From Bacteroidales bacterium (GTDB lineage Bacteria; Bacteroidota; Bacteroidia; Bacteroidales; VadinHA17), in the NCBI GenBank assembly GCA_011620595.1, contig WOYX01000057.1:92473-125823 (forward strand): DNA of 33,351 nucleotides, read 5' to 3'. A model generated the notes under the pieces. The model was not told the origin of the DNA. It saw only the letters and a list, made by a program, of their open reading frames with translations, and ran no database searches. The number at the start of each line of letters is the position of its first letter. Positions within the stretch are counted from its first letter, which is position 1. This document shows positions 8,150 to 16,995 of this stretch, piece after piece. The position numbers were made by a program, and so were the translations under genes.

Positions 8150-8938
8150 ATGAAAGAGATACCAATCTACCAGGTGGATGCATTCACCCACGGGCCGTTT
8201 ACCGGTAACCCGGCTGCAGTGTGTATTCTCACTGACCCGGTCACTGAAGAAACAATGCAGAAGATTGCAATGGAAAACAATCTTTCCGAGACAGCCTTCA
8301 TCACCCGGGGAAATAATGAATGGCTTATCAGATGGTTCACCCCGGAAACGGAAGTCGACCTCTGCGGCCATGCCACCCTTGCTTCGGCATTCGTGGTCCT
8401 CAATATCATTGAACCGCAAAGCGATGAGGTCATCTTCCGCTCGAGGGTCATGGGTCGCCTTACCGTAACGAGGAGAGGAGACCTGCTGGAGCTCGACTTC
8501 CCGGCAGACACTCTCAGCGAATGTGAGCTGCCCCCAATACTCGGGAAGAGCCTCGGCAACAATCCGGTTGAGTGCCATATTGGCAGGAGCGACTTCCTGC
8601 TATTGTACGGCAGCGAAGATGATATCCTCGCCCTCAGACCCGACTTCAGGATGCTGGCCGGCATCGAGGCAAGGGGAGTGATTGTAACTGCACCCGCTAA
8701 AGATGTTGACTTTGTTTCAAGGTTCTTCTGCCCGGGTCTGGGTATCGACGAAGACCCGGTCACCGGCTCAGCCCATACTTCTCTGACGCCCTTCTGGTCA
8801 GAGCGTTTGAAAAAGGATCACCTGACAGCCAGACAGCTCTCATCGAGGGGCGGTTACCTTGAGTGCAGCCTTAAGGGCGACCGCACCCTGATAGCAGGAA
8901 GGGCATTACTCTACCTTAAAGGAGAGATTTATGCCTGA
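8150..8938 (+). CDS. PhzF-family isomerase/epimerase
   Basis: This 262-residue member of the PhzF family (diaminopimelate-epimerase-like fold) was named for the phenazine enzyme, but most members in bacteria without phenazine genes have unknown isomerase roles. Visible family features are YQVDAFTHGPFTGNPAAVC at the N-terminus, NNLSETAF carrying the catalytic glutamate, FTPETEVDLCGHATLASA, and the second-half DEDPVTGSAHTSL loop. Length is normal. The ATG at 8150 was chosen because the family consensus begins within a few residues of it; an upstream TTG/ATG extension to 8084 would add unrelated residues. No phenazine genes are nearby, so a role in phenazine synthesis should not be inferred. It stands alone between a divergent MBL hydrolase and the dCMP deaminase 43 bases downstream. 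Confidence 0.9.
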   Translation: MKEIPIYQVDAFTHGPFTGNPAAVCILTDPVTEETMQKIAMENNLSETAFITRGNNEWLIRWFTPETEVDLCGHATLASAFVVLNIIEPQSDEVIFRSRVMGRLTVTRRGDLLELDFPADTLSECELPPILGKSLGNNPVECHIGRSDFLLLYGSEDDILALRPDFRMLAGIEARGVIVTAPAKDVDFVSRFFCPGLGIDEDPVTGSAHTSLTPFWSERLKKDHLTARQLSSRGGYLECSLKGDRTLIAGRALLYLKGEIYA

Positions 8939-8955
8939 GGTGTGACAAAAAAGGT

Positions 8956-8963
8956 TAAGTTTG
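8956..8963 (+). promoter_or_regulatory. Candidate -7 element upstream of the dCMP deaminase gene
   Basis: TAAGTTTG matches the Bacteroidetes TAnnTTTG element exactly and lies 18 bases before the ATG at 8982. No TTG is seen at the expected -33 distance, so the site is tentative. The leader would be only about 10 bases. Confidence 0.35.
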
Positions 8964-8981
8964 CCGACGAATTTTTAAATC

Positions 8982-9449
8982 ATGACAAAAAAAGATGCTG
9001 TTCATCCCTATGGGAAGAAGCAGACACAGTTTGACAGGCGATACCTGCGAATGGCGGCCATATGGTCCGAAAACTCCTACTGCCAAAGGAGAAAAGTGGG
9101 TGCTCTCATAGTGAAAGACAAGATGATAATCTCTGACGGATACAACGGTACCCCGGCAGGATTTGAAAATGTTTGCGAAGATGAGAATAATGTTACCAAA
9201 CCTTACGTTCTACATGCTGAAGCCAACGCCATAACGAAGGTTGCCAGGTCAAACAACTCAAGTGAGAACGCCACACTGTATATCACTGACTCACCCTGCA
9301 TGGAGTGTGCCAAGCTTATCATACAGTCAGGCATCAGCCGTGTTGTCTACAGTAACCAGTACCGCAACCTCGACGGTATTGAACTGCTGAAACGGGCAGG
9401 CATTGAGCTTGTTTATATCGACATTGCAAAAGATGAAAATGAATTATAA
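8982..9449 (+). CDS. Deoxycytidylate (dCMP) deaminase
   Basis: This 155-residue zinc enzyme of the cytidine/deoxycytidylate deaminase family converts dCMP to dUMP, feeding thymidylate synthesis in the cytoplasm. The active-site motif is HAEANA with H78 as zinc ligand and E80 as proton shuttle, and the other two ligands are C106 and C109 in SPCMECA. The N-terminal part with RRKVGALIVKDKMIISDGYNGTP is characteristic of dCMP deaminases (ComEB-like) rather than cytidine or tRNA deaminases. The ATG at 8982 starts directly before the conserved FDRRYLRMA helix. The stop overlaps the start of the S41 protease gene, so the two are probably one transcript. Confidence 0.93.
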   Translation: MTKKDAVHPYGKKQTQFDRRYLRMAAIWSENSYCQRRKVGALIVKDKMIISDGYNGTPAGFENVCEDENNVTKPYVLHAEANAITKVARSNNSSENATLYITDSPCMECAKLIIQSGISRVVYSNQYRNLDGIELLKRAGIELVYIDIAKDENEL

Positions 9450-11031
9450 CAGAGCGTATCTCCCTCTGATAATCTCGGCTGCCATTGCCGTCGGACTGCT
9501 CATCGGGTTTTACATGCCCCATCCTCAGACCGGACTCTATACAAATTTCCCTCCCTCGAATGATAAGCTAAACAGGGTGCTTGACATTATCGAATCTGAT
9601 TATGTAGATACGATAGACCGCAATGCCTTGATTGAAGAGGCCATCCCTGTCATGTTACGCAAGCTCGACCCCCATTCGGTATATATTCCCGCTACCGACA
9701 TGGCAAGGGCCAACGAACCGCTGCAGGGAAACTTCGACGGTATTGGAGTATCTTTTAACATGCTGACTGACACCGTGTTGATAATCAGCACCATCTCGGG
9801 AGGACCGTCAGAAAAAGCCGGAATACTTGCCGGTGACAAGATAATCCGGGTAAACGACTCCCTTATAGCAGGCAAAAGCATTCCTGATGAAGAGATCGTC
9901 AAGATGCTCAAGGGCCCCCGCGGCACAAAGGTCGAACTGAAAATCGAACGCAAGGGAACCGACACTTTGCTGCCCTTCACCATCACTCGCGACAAGATAC
10001 CCATCTACAGCGTGGATGTAGCCTATATGATGTCTGACGATGTGGGCTATATCAAAATCTCAAATTTTGCCCTGACAACCCACGAGGAGTTCAAAAAAGG
10101 ACTGAGTGAATTGAAGCAACAGGGTATGAAGAAGCTCATCCTTGACCTGCGGGGCAACTCCGGCGGAGTGATGGATGCCGCCACCATGATCGCCGATGAG
10201 TTCCTGCCGGAGGGTAAGCTCATCGTCTACACTATGGGTAAATCCACGGCACGTCAGGAGATAAAGGCCACCTCGAGGGGCGATTTTGAAGAGGGTGAAC
10301 TGGTGGTGCTGATCGATGAATGGAGCGCTTCAGCCAGCGAAATACTCGCCGGTGCCGTACAGGATAACGACCGCGGAACCATAATAGGAAGACGCTCATT
10401 CGGCAAGGGACTGGTACAGGAACCCGTGATGTTTCGCGACGGATCGGGAATGAGGCTCACCATTGCCCGCTACTATACCCCTACCGGAAGGTCAATACAG
10501 AAACCCTATGACGAGGGCATCGATAAATATTATGAAGATCTCGGCAACAGGCTTATGCACGGTGAGTTTGAGGAGGCCGACTCAATCAGAATGGATGATT
10601 CCCTCCGTTTTACTACCCCCGGAGGACGCACCGTCTACGGTGGCGGGGGCATTATGCCGGATATCTTCATCCCCATTGACACAACAGGTATATCTGACTA
10701 CTTTCTTGCCATCAGAAACTCCGGGCTTATATACAGGTTTGCCCTGAAGTTCACGGAAGAGAACCGTAATATCATGCAGAAATATAAGGATCTGCCCTCG
10801 CTTGACAGGTGGCTCACCGACCAGAACCTGATTTCACAGTTCATCAGGTTTGCCGAACAGAACGGAATTGCTCCCAACAATCAGCAGATAGCCATCTCGA
10901 AGGATATAATTCATGTTCAGCTGAAGGCCTATATCGCACGCAATATGCTTGACAACAAAGGCTTCTACCCCATCTGGCAGGCAATAGACAAAACACTCCT
11001 CGAAGCACTTGAGTACATTCAGGGCATCTGA
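9433..11031 (+). CDS. S41-family C-terminal processing peptidase (CtpA/Prc type)
   Basis: This is a membrane-anchored periplasmic serine protease of 532 residues that cuts proteins near their C-termini. Residues 10-28 are a single N-terminal membrane segment. A PDZ domain follows (about 85-170, with FDGIGVSFN and GDKIIRVND), then the S41 catalytic core. The catalytic serine is S300 in WSASASEIL and the general-base lysine is K325 in RSFGKGLVQ. The 25-residue spacing matches Prc and CtpB, and the expected glutamine (Q329) is present. About 170 further residues after the core form a C-terminal helical region typical of Bacteroidetes members. The ATG at 9433 overlaps the dCMP deaminase stop by 17 bases; ATG 9439 is an alternative. 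An upstream TTG at 9403 would extend into the deaminase gene and is less likely. Confidence 0.92.
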   Translation: MKMNYNRAYLPLIISAAIAVGLLIGFYMPHPQTGLYTNFPPSNDKLNRVLDIIESDYVDTIDRNALIEEAIPVMLRKLDPHSVYIPATDMARANEPLQGNFDGIGVSFNMLTDTVLIISTISGGPSEKAGILAGDKIIRVNDSLIAGKSIPDEEIVKMLKGPRGTKVELKIERKGTDTLLPFTITRDKIPIYSVDVAYMMSDDVGYIKISNFALTTHEEFKKGLSELKQQGMKKLILDLRGNSGGVMDAATMIADEFLPEGKLIVYTMGKSTARQEIKATSRGDFEEGELVVLIDEWSASASEILAGAVQDNDRGTIIGRRSFGKGLVQEPVMFRDGSGMRLTIARYYTPTGRSIQKPYDEGIDKYYEDLGNRLMHGEFEEADSIRMDDSLRFTTPGGRTVYGGGGIMPDIFIPIDTTGISDYFLAIRNSGLIYRFALKFTEENRNIMQKYKDLPSLDRWLTDQNLISQFIRFAEQNGIAPNNQQIAISKDIIHVQLKAYIARNMLDNKGFYPIWQAIDKTLLEALEYIQGI

Positions 11032-11060
11032 TCACTCCTGATACCCACTTATCCGTCAGG
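11029..11060. repeat. Left copy of a decayed 32-base direct repeat
   Basis: This stretch begins with TGATCACTC and matches 11125-11156 at 25 of 32 positions without gaps. It contains the stop codon of the S41 protease gene. See the finding on the duplicated 3' ends. Confidence 0.45.
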
Positions 11061-11124
11061 CCTGATGGTCATGGTCTGATCACTATTTCACCCGGCTGAT
11101 CAGGCGGTCAGGGAAGTAATCGAT

Positions 11125-11156
11125 TGATCACTCATTGTACCAGCTTATCCGCCGGG
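11125..11156. repeat. Right copy of the decayed 32-base direct repeat
   Basis: This is the partner of 11029-11060, 96 bases away. It encodes the last residues and stop of the alpha/beta hydrolase on the minus strand. The intervening bases hold two further TGATCA palindromes (11077 and 11097) and no gene. Confidence 0.45.
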
Positions 11157-11937
11157 CGAAATCGGTTATCAGCTGTACTGACCTCTCCGTCTCCTCTATG
11201 AAACCCAGGTGGCCAGAATTCTCCAGTATCGCCACCTCAGCGTTTGCCGGCAGTTTTACGTCACGCAATGCCATTTCAGGAGTAAAGTAGAGGTCTCCCC
11301 TGCCAAGGATCCACAGCAGGGGTACAATGCCGCTCTCAATCACTGACTGTCTTGACGGCCGGGATATCATCCCCTTAAGCAACGCTATGATACCCTCCGC
11401 GGAATTTCCGGAAGCTATCTCTTTTATCCTGTCAAGAGCTTCAGGCATGGCCCTGAGATTCCTCTCCGAAAACATCATGCTCACATTCCCTGGATACATG
11501 ATGTTCTTCTTGCCGGCACGCACAACAGCTATCTCCCTGTGTCTCTTTTCTATGGTTTCAGCCGAATCGGCATGGGGATGTGAATGAAAAAGCACATAGC
11601 CCGAAAGAAGATCAGGCCAGAGCTCGGCAAAAGCCAGTGCGACATATCCCCCGAGGGAGTGCCCTACCATCATCACCCGGTCCACCCCCGCATCTGCAAT
11701 CACCGACCTGACCGCATCGGCAAGAAACTCCATCGTATGTTCCTCACCGGCAACTCCTGACCTGCCATGTCCCGGAAGATCTGCGGCAAGCACCCGGAAC
11801 TCCCGTGAAAGCCGCTCCGTAAGAGGTTGCCATACCTCTCCGCTCTCCAGATACCCGTGCAGAAGAACAACCGGCCTTCCCTTCCCTGCATCATGGTACG
11901 AGACCGGGATGCCATTAAATATTATACTCTTGTTCAT
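11128..11937 (-). CDS. Alpha/beta-fold hydrolase
   Basis: This 269-residue cytoplasmic alpha/beta hydrolase has a full catalytic set. Oxyanion-hole HG at 27-28 (VLLHGYLESG), nucleophile S94 in GHSLGGYVA, likely acid D215 in LGRGDLYF and base H243 in ENSGHLGF. LPGHGRSG (about 54-61) is the standard strand-loop of the family. It most resembles small esterases and haloalkane-dehalogenase-like hydrolases, but the substrate cannot be read from sequence. A FHSHPHAD segment in the cap is histidine-rich and unusual. It converges on the S41 protease and is divergent from sdhC; a TACTTTTG match at 12021-12028 on the minus strand might be its -7 element, though without a clear -33. Confidence 0.88.
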   Translation of the reverse strand: MNKSIIFNGIPVSYHDAGKGRPVVLLHGYLESGEVWQPLTERLSREFRVLAADLPGHGRSGVAGEEHTMEFLADAVRSVIADAGVDRVMMVGHSLGGYVALAFAELWPDLLSGYVLFHSHPHADSAETIEKRHREIAVVRAGKKNIMYPGNVSMMFSERNLRAMPEALDRIKEIASGNSAEGIIALLKGMISRPSRQSVIESGIVPLLWILGRGDLYFTPEMALRDVKLPANAEVAILENSGHLGFIEETERSVQLITDFARRISWYNE

Positions 11938-11944
11938 TGGTCAT

Positions 11945-11974
11945 TTGATATAGAATAAAAACTTTATAAATTTA
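11945..11974 (+). promoter_or_regulatory. Candidate promoter of the sdhCAB operon
   Basis: TTG at 11945-11947, 19 bases, then TAAATTTA at 11967-11974. This is the Bacteroidetes pattern (TTG, 19, TAnnTTTG) with one mismatch at the last base. The predicted leader before the sdhC ATG is about 55-60 bases. Confidence 0.55.
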
Positions 11975-12036
11975 CGAGGAAGAAAAGAGATTCCAGCTAT
12001 CTTTCAATTAATCCCGAAATCAAAAGTACCACACTG

Positions 12037-12678
12037 ATGAATAAAATTCTCTTCTCAGCCGTCTCGAAGAAATTTGTGATGGCACTGGCCGGTCTTTTCC
12101 TGCTGCTGTTTCTTCCTGTTCATCTGGGCATTAACCTGATGCTGCTAAAAAGTGACCCGGAGCCTTTCAACAGTGCGGCACACTTCATGGCAACATTTCC
12201 GCTGATAAAGGTTGTAGAGGTGCTGCTCTTCCTGACGATACTGATACATATAACCTATGGTATCTTCCTGCAGATACAGAACTGGCTGTCAAGACCCGTC
12301 GGTTACAAAGTCAGAAACAAATCGGAGACCGGTGCATTTTCCAGGTTCATGATCTGGACCGGTGGATCAGTTCTGATCTTCCTGGTGATCCACTTCTTCA
12401 ACTTCTACTTCATCAAACTGGGCCTGGTGGAGGGCGACCCCGAGAACTTCTATTCGGTCGCCTGGCAGCTCTTCTCAATTCCCGGTTATGCCATCCTCTA
12501 CTGGATCTGCTTCCTGCTGCTGGGATTTCATCTTTACCACGCCCTGCAGTCGGCTTTTCAGACTCTCGGCCTCTCCAATGAGTTCTGGAAGCCGGTCATC
12601 AGGGCCATCTCCCTCATCTACGCAATTGCTGTGCCGGTCGGATTCGCCATTATCCCGCTTGTGATCTGGCTTTTTTAA
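12037..12678 (+). CDS. sdhC: Succinate dehydrogenase/fumarate reductase cytochrome b subunit
   Basis: This 213-residue subunit has five membrane helices and anchors complex II in the inner membrane, passing electrons between the iron-sulfur subunit and the quinone pool through haem b. It is of the single-polypeptide, di-haem type found in Bacteroidota and Bacillus. Membrane histidines at positions suited for haem binding are H29 (FLPVHLG), H71 (LIHITYG), H119 (LVIHFFN) and H165/H168 (GFHLYHAL). It begins the sdhC-sdhA-sdhB operon, with 23 bases to sdhA. In this group the complex can run as succinate dehydrogenase or as fumarate reductase (Frd), and the sequence does not decide which. The ATG at 12037 directly precedes the conserved [16 protein letters not shown]. 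Confidence 0.95.
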   Translation: MNKILFSAVSKKFVMALAGLFLLLFLPVHLGINLMLLKSDPEPFNSAAHFMATFPLIKVVEVLLFLTILIHITYGIFLQIQNWLSRPVGYKVRNKSETGAFSRFMIWTGGSVLIFLVIHFFNFYFIKLGLVEGDPENFYSVAWQLFSIPGYAILYWICFLLLGFHLYHALQSAFQTLGLSNEFWKPVIRAISLIYAIAVPVGFAIIPLVIWLF

Positions 12679-12701
12679 ATAACCTGAAGAAACAAGACAA
12701 C

Positions 12702-14618
12702 ATGATAACTCTGAACTCGAAGATTCCTGACGGTCCGCTTGAAGAAAAGTGGACGAAATACAAGAAAGAGGCCAAACTGGTCAACCCGGCCAATAAGAAA
12801 AAACTTGACATCATTGTTGTTGGCACCGGTATCTCCGGAGCTCCTGCTGCCTCTTCACTCGGGGAGCTGGGATACAATGTCAAGGTCTTCTGCTACCAGG
12901 ATACACCCCGCAGGGCACACTCGGTAGCGGCCCAGGGAGGTATCAATGCAGCCAAGAACTACAAGAACGACGGCGACAGTGTCTACCGTCTCTTTTATGA
13001 TGTCATCAAGGGAGGCGATTTCAGGGCACGCGAAGCAAATGTCTATCGCATCGCAGAAGTGAGCAACCAGATCATTGACCACTTCACTGCAATAGGTGTA
13101 CCCTTTGCAAGGGAGTACGGCGGTACACTCACCACACGTTCATTCGGAGGTGTCCAGGTCTCCCGCACCTTCTATTCCAGTGGCCAGACCGGTCAGCAGG
13201 TGCTGCTCGGAGCCTACTCGTCACTGAACCGGCAGATAAAGGCAGGAACCGTCACCATGTTTCCCAGGCGTGAGATGCTTGACCTTGTCGTCATAGACGG
13301 CAAGGCCCGCGGCATTATTGTCAGGAACCTTATCACAGGAGAGATTGAAAGACACTCAGCCCATGCCGTTGTACTGGCAACAGGCGGTTACGGCACCATC
13401 TATTACCTCTCTACACTGGCAGTCAACTCAAATGCCTCGGCAGCATGGAAAGCCTACAAGAGAGGTGCGGCATTTGCCAACCCCAGCTTCGTGCAGATCC
13501 ATCCTTCCAGTGTGCCGCAGATGAATGAGTTCCAGAGCAAGCTGACGCTGATGTCCGAGTCACTTCGTAACGACGGCAGGGTGTGGGTGCCAAAGGTCAG
13601 GGGCGACAAAAGGCCCGCAAATGAGATACCTGAAGAGGAACGTGATTACTACCTTGAACGCAGATATCCGGCCTTCGGAAACCTCGTGCCGCGCGATGTG
13701 GCATCGAGGGCTGCCAAGGAGAGATGCGATGCCGGGTACGGTGTCGGCCCGACAGGACTGGCGGTAAACCTCGACTTCCGCGACGCCATCAAAAAGCAGG
13801 GCAAGAAGGCGATCGAAGAGAAATACGGCAACCTCTTCGAGATGTACAAGGATATTACGGGAATAGACTCATATGAAGAGCCCATGCGAATATACCCGGC
13901 AGGACACTATACCATGGGAGGCCTCTGGGTTGACTATGAGCTGATGACAACAATCACGGGTCTCTTTGCCATCGGCGAGGCCAATTTCTCAGATCACGGT
14001 GCCAACCGCCTGGGAGCCAGCTCGCTGATGCAGGGTGCGGGAGACGGTTATTTTATTCTGCCATACACCATCAGTAACTATCTGGCCCCGGAGATAAAGG
14101 TTCCAAGAATCAAAACTGACACCCCCGAGTTCCAGGAAGCCGAGGAGAGGGCTGTGGAGAGAATCAACAGACTCCTGTCAGTAAAGGGGAAACAGACGGC
14201 TACCGATTTCCACAAGAAACTCGGAAAAATAATGTGGGATCATTGCGGCATGACCAGAAATGAGGCAGGACTGACCCAGGCACTTAATCTTATCAGGGAA
14301 CTGAGAGAAGAGTTCTGGAAGGATCTTGCCGTTCCGGGCTCTGCTGATGAGCTGAACCAGGAGCTGGAGAAGGCAGGCAGGGTCGCTGACTTCCTGGAGC
14401 TGGCAGAACTGATGGTCATCGACGCACTGAACAGGAGAGAGTCATGCGGAGCCCACTTCAGGGAGGAGAGCCAGACGGCAGATCATGAGGCACAGCGAAA
14501 CGATGATGAATTTGCCTACGTGGCCGTATGGGAATACAATAATGATCAGCCTCCGGTGTTGCACAGGGAAGAGCTGAAGTTTGAATTCGTGGAACTGAAA
14601 CAGAGAAGTTACAAGTAA
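12702..14618 (+). CDS. sdhA: Succinate dehydrogenase/fumarate reductase flavoprotein subunit
   Basis: This 638-residue catalytic subunit interconverts succinate and fumarate on a covalently bound FAD, on the cytoplasmic face of the membrane. The dinucleotide fold is [13 protein letters not shown] (41-53). H73 in [11 protein letters not shown] is the residue that carries the covalent flavin. Substrate-site segments are [18 protein letters not shown], and [13 protein letters not shown] followed by [20 protein letters not shown]. The C-terminal helical domain contains the usual [13 protein letters not shown]. Length matches Bacteroidota members, which are longer than the proteobacterial form. 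It lies 23 bases after sdhC and 19 bases before sdhB, so one operon is clear. Confidence 0.97.
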   Translation: MITLNSKIPDGPLEEKWTKYKKEAKLVNPANKKKLDIIVVGTGISGAPAASSLGELGYNVKVFCYQDTPRRAHSVAAQGGINAAKNYKNDGDSVYRLFYDVIKGGDFRAREANVYRIAEVSNQIIDHFTAIGVPFAREYGGTLTTRSFGGVQVSRTFYSSGQTGQQVLLGAYSSLNRQIKAGTVTMFPRREMLDLVVIDGKARGIIVRNLITGEIERHSAHAVVLATGGYGTIYYLSTLAVNSNASAAWKAYKRGAAFANPSFVQIHPSSVPQMNEFQSKLTLMSESLRNDGRVWVPKVRGDKRPANEIPEEERDYYLERRYPAFGNLVPRDVASRAAKERCDAGYGVGPTGLAVNLDFRDAIKKQGKKAIEEKYGNLFEMYKDITGIDSYEEPMRIYPAGHYTMGGLWVDYELMTTITGLFAIGEANFSDHGANRLGASSLMQGAGDGYFILPYTISNYLAPEIKVPRIKTDTPEFQEAEERAVERINRLLSVKGKQTATDFHKKLGKIMWDHCGMTRNEAGLTQALNLIRELREEFWKDLAVPGSADELNQELEKAGRVADFLELAELMVIDALNRRESCGAHFREESQTADHEAQRNDDEFAYVAVWEYNNDQPPVLHREELKFEFVELKQRSYK

Positions 14619-14637
14619 AAAAATAGCAAGGTAAGAT

Positions 14638-15372
14638 ATGAAGCTCAAACTCAAAATATGGAAACAGAAGAACGCCGCCGCAAAGGGCCGATTCGAAACA
14701 TATGATCTCGACGGAGTGGCTCCCGAGATGTCCTTCGTTGAGATGCTTGCACTACTCAACCAGACCCTGATACAACAGGGCAGGGAGCCGGTTGCTTTTG
14801 ACCACGACTGCCATGAAGGTATCTGCGGCAGCTGCGGAATGTACATAAACGGTTATCCTCATGGACCGGTAAAGGGACTGACCACCTGCCTGCTGTCAAT
14901 GAGACATTTCAAGGACGGGGAAACCATCGTCATCGAGCCGTGGAGAGCCAAACCCTTCCCGGTGGTGAAAGACCTGATTGTCGACCGCAGTGCCCTTGAC
15001 AAGATACAGGTGGCCGGAGGCTTTATCTCGGTCTCTGCAGGTGCGGCGCCTGAGGCCAACGCTCTGCCCGTCAGAAAACATAACAGTGATCTGGCCTTTG
15101 ACTCTGCTGTCTGCATCGGTTGCGGCGCATGCGTGGCAGCCTGCAAGAACGCATCGGCAATGCTCTTCGTCTCAGCCAAGATATCGCAGTATGCGCTGCT
15201 GCCACAGGGAAGGCCCGAGGCCAAAGAACGTGTCAGAGCCATGATAGCCGAGATGGACAAGCAGGGATTTGGCAGCTGTTCAAATACCGGTGCCTGCGAG
15301 TCACAGTGCCCCAAACAGATCAAACTGTTCAATATTGCCAGGCTGAACAGGGAATACTACAAGGCACTCTGA
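14638..15372 (+). CDS. sdhB: Succinate dehydrogenase/fumarate reductase iron-sulfur subunit
   Basis: This 244-residue electron-transfer subunit links the flavoprotein to the cytochrome subunit. All three cluster sites are visible. The [2Fe-2S] ligands are C58, C63, C66 and C84 ([10 protein letters not shown]...TTC). The first ferredoxin-like set C159, C162, C165 and C169 ([11 protein letters not shown]) and the later C214, C220 and C224 (with CESQCPKQI) bind the [4Fe-4S] and [3Fe-4S] clusters. Length and order are normal. It closes the operon; 73 bases separate it from the converging aminopeptidase gene, with only a weak hairpin and no T-run. Confidence 0.96.
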   Translation: MKLKLKIWKQKNAAAKGRFETYDLDGVAPEMSFVEMLALLNQTLIQQGREPVAFDHDCHEGICGSCGMYINGYPHGPVKGLTTCLLSMRHFKDGETIVIEPWRAKPFPVVKDLIVDRSALDKIQVAGGFISVSAGAAPEANALPVRKHNSDLAFDSAVCIGCGACVAACKNASAMLFVSAKISQYALLPQGRPEAKERVRAMIAEMDKQGFGSCSNTGACESQCPKQIKLFNIARLNREYYKAL

Positions 15373-15445
15373 ACAAACCTCCTGCTGCAACTATGTGACA
15401 GCAGCAACACCATAGGATTGCACTGGCAACGCCGTCCGGTGATTG

Positions 15446-16846
15446 CTATGACATTGCAGCCTGCCGGCAGGTATCTTCAATCTCCGCTACCGTCTTGGGA
15501 GCTGTCCTGCCAAGCATCCTTGCACCGTCAGGAGTAATCAGAACATCGTCTTCAATCCTTATCCCGCCGAAGTCAAGATACTTCTCCACCCTGTCATAGT
15601 TGATGAAACCGGCATGCAGCCCATCGGCCTTCCACTTGTCAAAGAGCTCAGGGATAAAATAGATGCCGGGCTCTACCGTGAAGACATGGCCCGGCTTGTA
15701 GGGCAGGGCAAAGCGAAGCGACTTCAGGCCAAACTGGGTGCTGCGTTTCACCTCGTCATTGTAACCCACATAATTCTCTCCCAGTCCCTCCATGTCATGC
15801 ACATCGAGACCCATCATATGCCCGAGACCGTGAGGCATGAAGAGAGCATGAGCTCCTGCAGCGACAACCTCGTCAGCATCACCCTTCATGAGCCCCAGAT
15901 CCTTAAGCCCTGCAGCAATAATAGTGCAGGCGCCAAGATGCAGATCACGGTTTGAAATGCCCGGACCGGCTCTCTTGATTGCCTCAGTGTTGGCCTTGAG
16001 TACAATCTCATATATCTCTCTCTGGCGCTGGCTGAAACGACCTCCGACAGGAGTGGTGCGGGTGAGGTCGGCAGCATAGTGCATATCTGACTCGGCACCG
16101 CAATCGGTGACCATCATCCTCCCCTCCTTCAGTATATTCACATGGACATGGTTATGAAGCGTCTGACCGTTGATGCTCAGAATGGTCGGAAATGATGGTC
16201 CGCTCCCTTTGGCCCATGCAATCCCTTCAATCGTTCCGAATATCTCCTTCTCCGTCATCCCCGGCTTGCACATGCGTATGGCCGTCGTCTGCATCTCACA
16301 GGCTATGTCTGCTGCCTTTTCGATCTCTGCAATCTCAATATCTTCCTTGATCGATCGCAGGGATACCACAGCCCTGATCAGACTCTCCGATGCCTTCGTG
16401 CGCATCTGGCAAGGATTTTCCCGAAGCAGTGCCCCAAGTGTCATCCTGGTCTCAGCCCTGTACGGAGGAAGGAAATGTATAACCCTGCCCTTGTTCAAGG
16501 CATCATGAACATAATCCTCAAGCTTGGCCAAAGGTCTTATAACAGAGACACCGGCACGGTGGGCCAGGTCCGCCATCAGAGGCTGTCGCCCCATCCATAC
16601 GATGTCATCCACATCGAAATCATTGCCGAATATTATCTCTTCTCCGGAATTGAAATCTATAACACCCGCAATACCGGGAAGGTCTATTCCGAAAAAATAG
16701 AGGAAATCACTGTCCTGCCGCCAGTGGTATGTATTGTCAGGATAATTCATGGGAGCCTCTGTATTACCCACAAGGAGGGCTATGCCGTCACTGAGGAGGG
16801 ACTTCAGCTTTTTGCGGCGATTGATGTAAACTTCTTTGGCAAACAT
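15446..16846 (-). CDS. pepP: M24-family Xaa-Pro aminopeptidase (aminopeptidase P)
   Basis: This 466-residue cytoplasmic dimetal enzyme removes an N-terminal residue preceding proline. Residues 1-165 are the creatinase-like N-terminal domain (with NYPDNTYHWRQDSDFLYFFG, typical of aminopeptidase P). The pita-bread catalytic domain follows. Metal ligands are D248 and D260 in MVTDCGAESDMHYAADLTR, the histidine in MPHGLGHMMGLD, and glutamates in VEPGIYF and RIEDDVLI. The first two aspartates are 12 apart instead of the 11 of E. coli PepP, a spacing known in another branch of the family. The ATG at 16846 fits the family start. It converges with sdhB and is divergent from the unknown gene at 16996. 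Confidence 0.93.
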   Translation of the reverse strand: MFAKEVYINRRKKLKSLLSDGIALLVGNTEAPMNYPDNTYHWRQDSDFLYFFGIDLPGIAGVIDFNSGEEIIFGNDFDVDDIVWMGRQPLMADLAHRAGVSVIRPLAKLEDYVHDALNKGRVIHFLPPYRAETRMTLGALLRENPCQMRTKASESLIRAVVSLRSIKEDIEIAEIEKAADIACEMQTTAIRMCKPGMTEKEIFGTIEGIAWAKGSGPSFPTILSINGQTLHNHVHVNILKEGRMMVTDCGAESDMHYAADLTRTTPVGGRFSQRQREIYEIVLKANTEAIKRAGPGISNRDLHLGACTIIAAGLKDLGLMKGDADEVVAAGAHALFMPHGLGHMMGLDVHDMEGLGENYVGYNDEVKRSTQFGLKSLRFALPYKPGHVFTVEPGIYFIPELFDKWKADGLHAGFINYDRVEKYLDFGGIRIEDDVLITPDGARMLGRTAPKTVAEIEDTCRQAAMS

Positions 16847-16933
16847 ATCTGTAGTTTTTGGTTCCAGATTGCTAATGTACCAAGAGTTGCCGACTTTTTT
16901 CGGGATAAAAGTAAATTTAAATTGCGAAGGGCA

Positions 16934-16963
16934 TTGTTATCAATTTACAAGTGTGTATATTCG
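16934..16963 (+). promoter_or_regulatory. Candidate promoter of the unknown-gene/dusB pair
   Basis: TTG at 16934-16936, 19 bases, then TATATTCG at 16956-16963. One mismatch to TAnnTTTG. It lies 32 bases before the ATG at 16996, a normal leader length for this group. Confidence 0.5.
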
Positions 16964-16995
16964 CAGTACTTTAATCCTGATAATATCAGTTTATT

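Noticed and set aside
8167-8763. 198-codon minus-strand frame opposite the PhzF-family gene
   Set aside because: The plus-strand frame has every PhzF motif; the opposite frame is serine/arginine-rich without any pattern of its own.
8150-8938. Phenazine biosynthesis
   Set aside because: Only a PhzF-family gene is present; no other phenazine genes are in the window, and most PhzF relatives have other roles.
15380-15410. CTGCTG/CAGCAG hairpin after sdhB as a terminator
   Set aside because: The stem is only 6 base pairs with a loop above 10 bases and no T-run on either strand.
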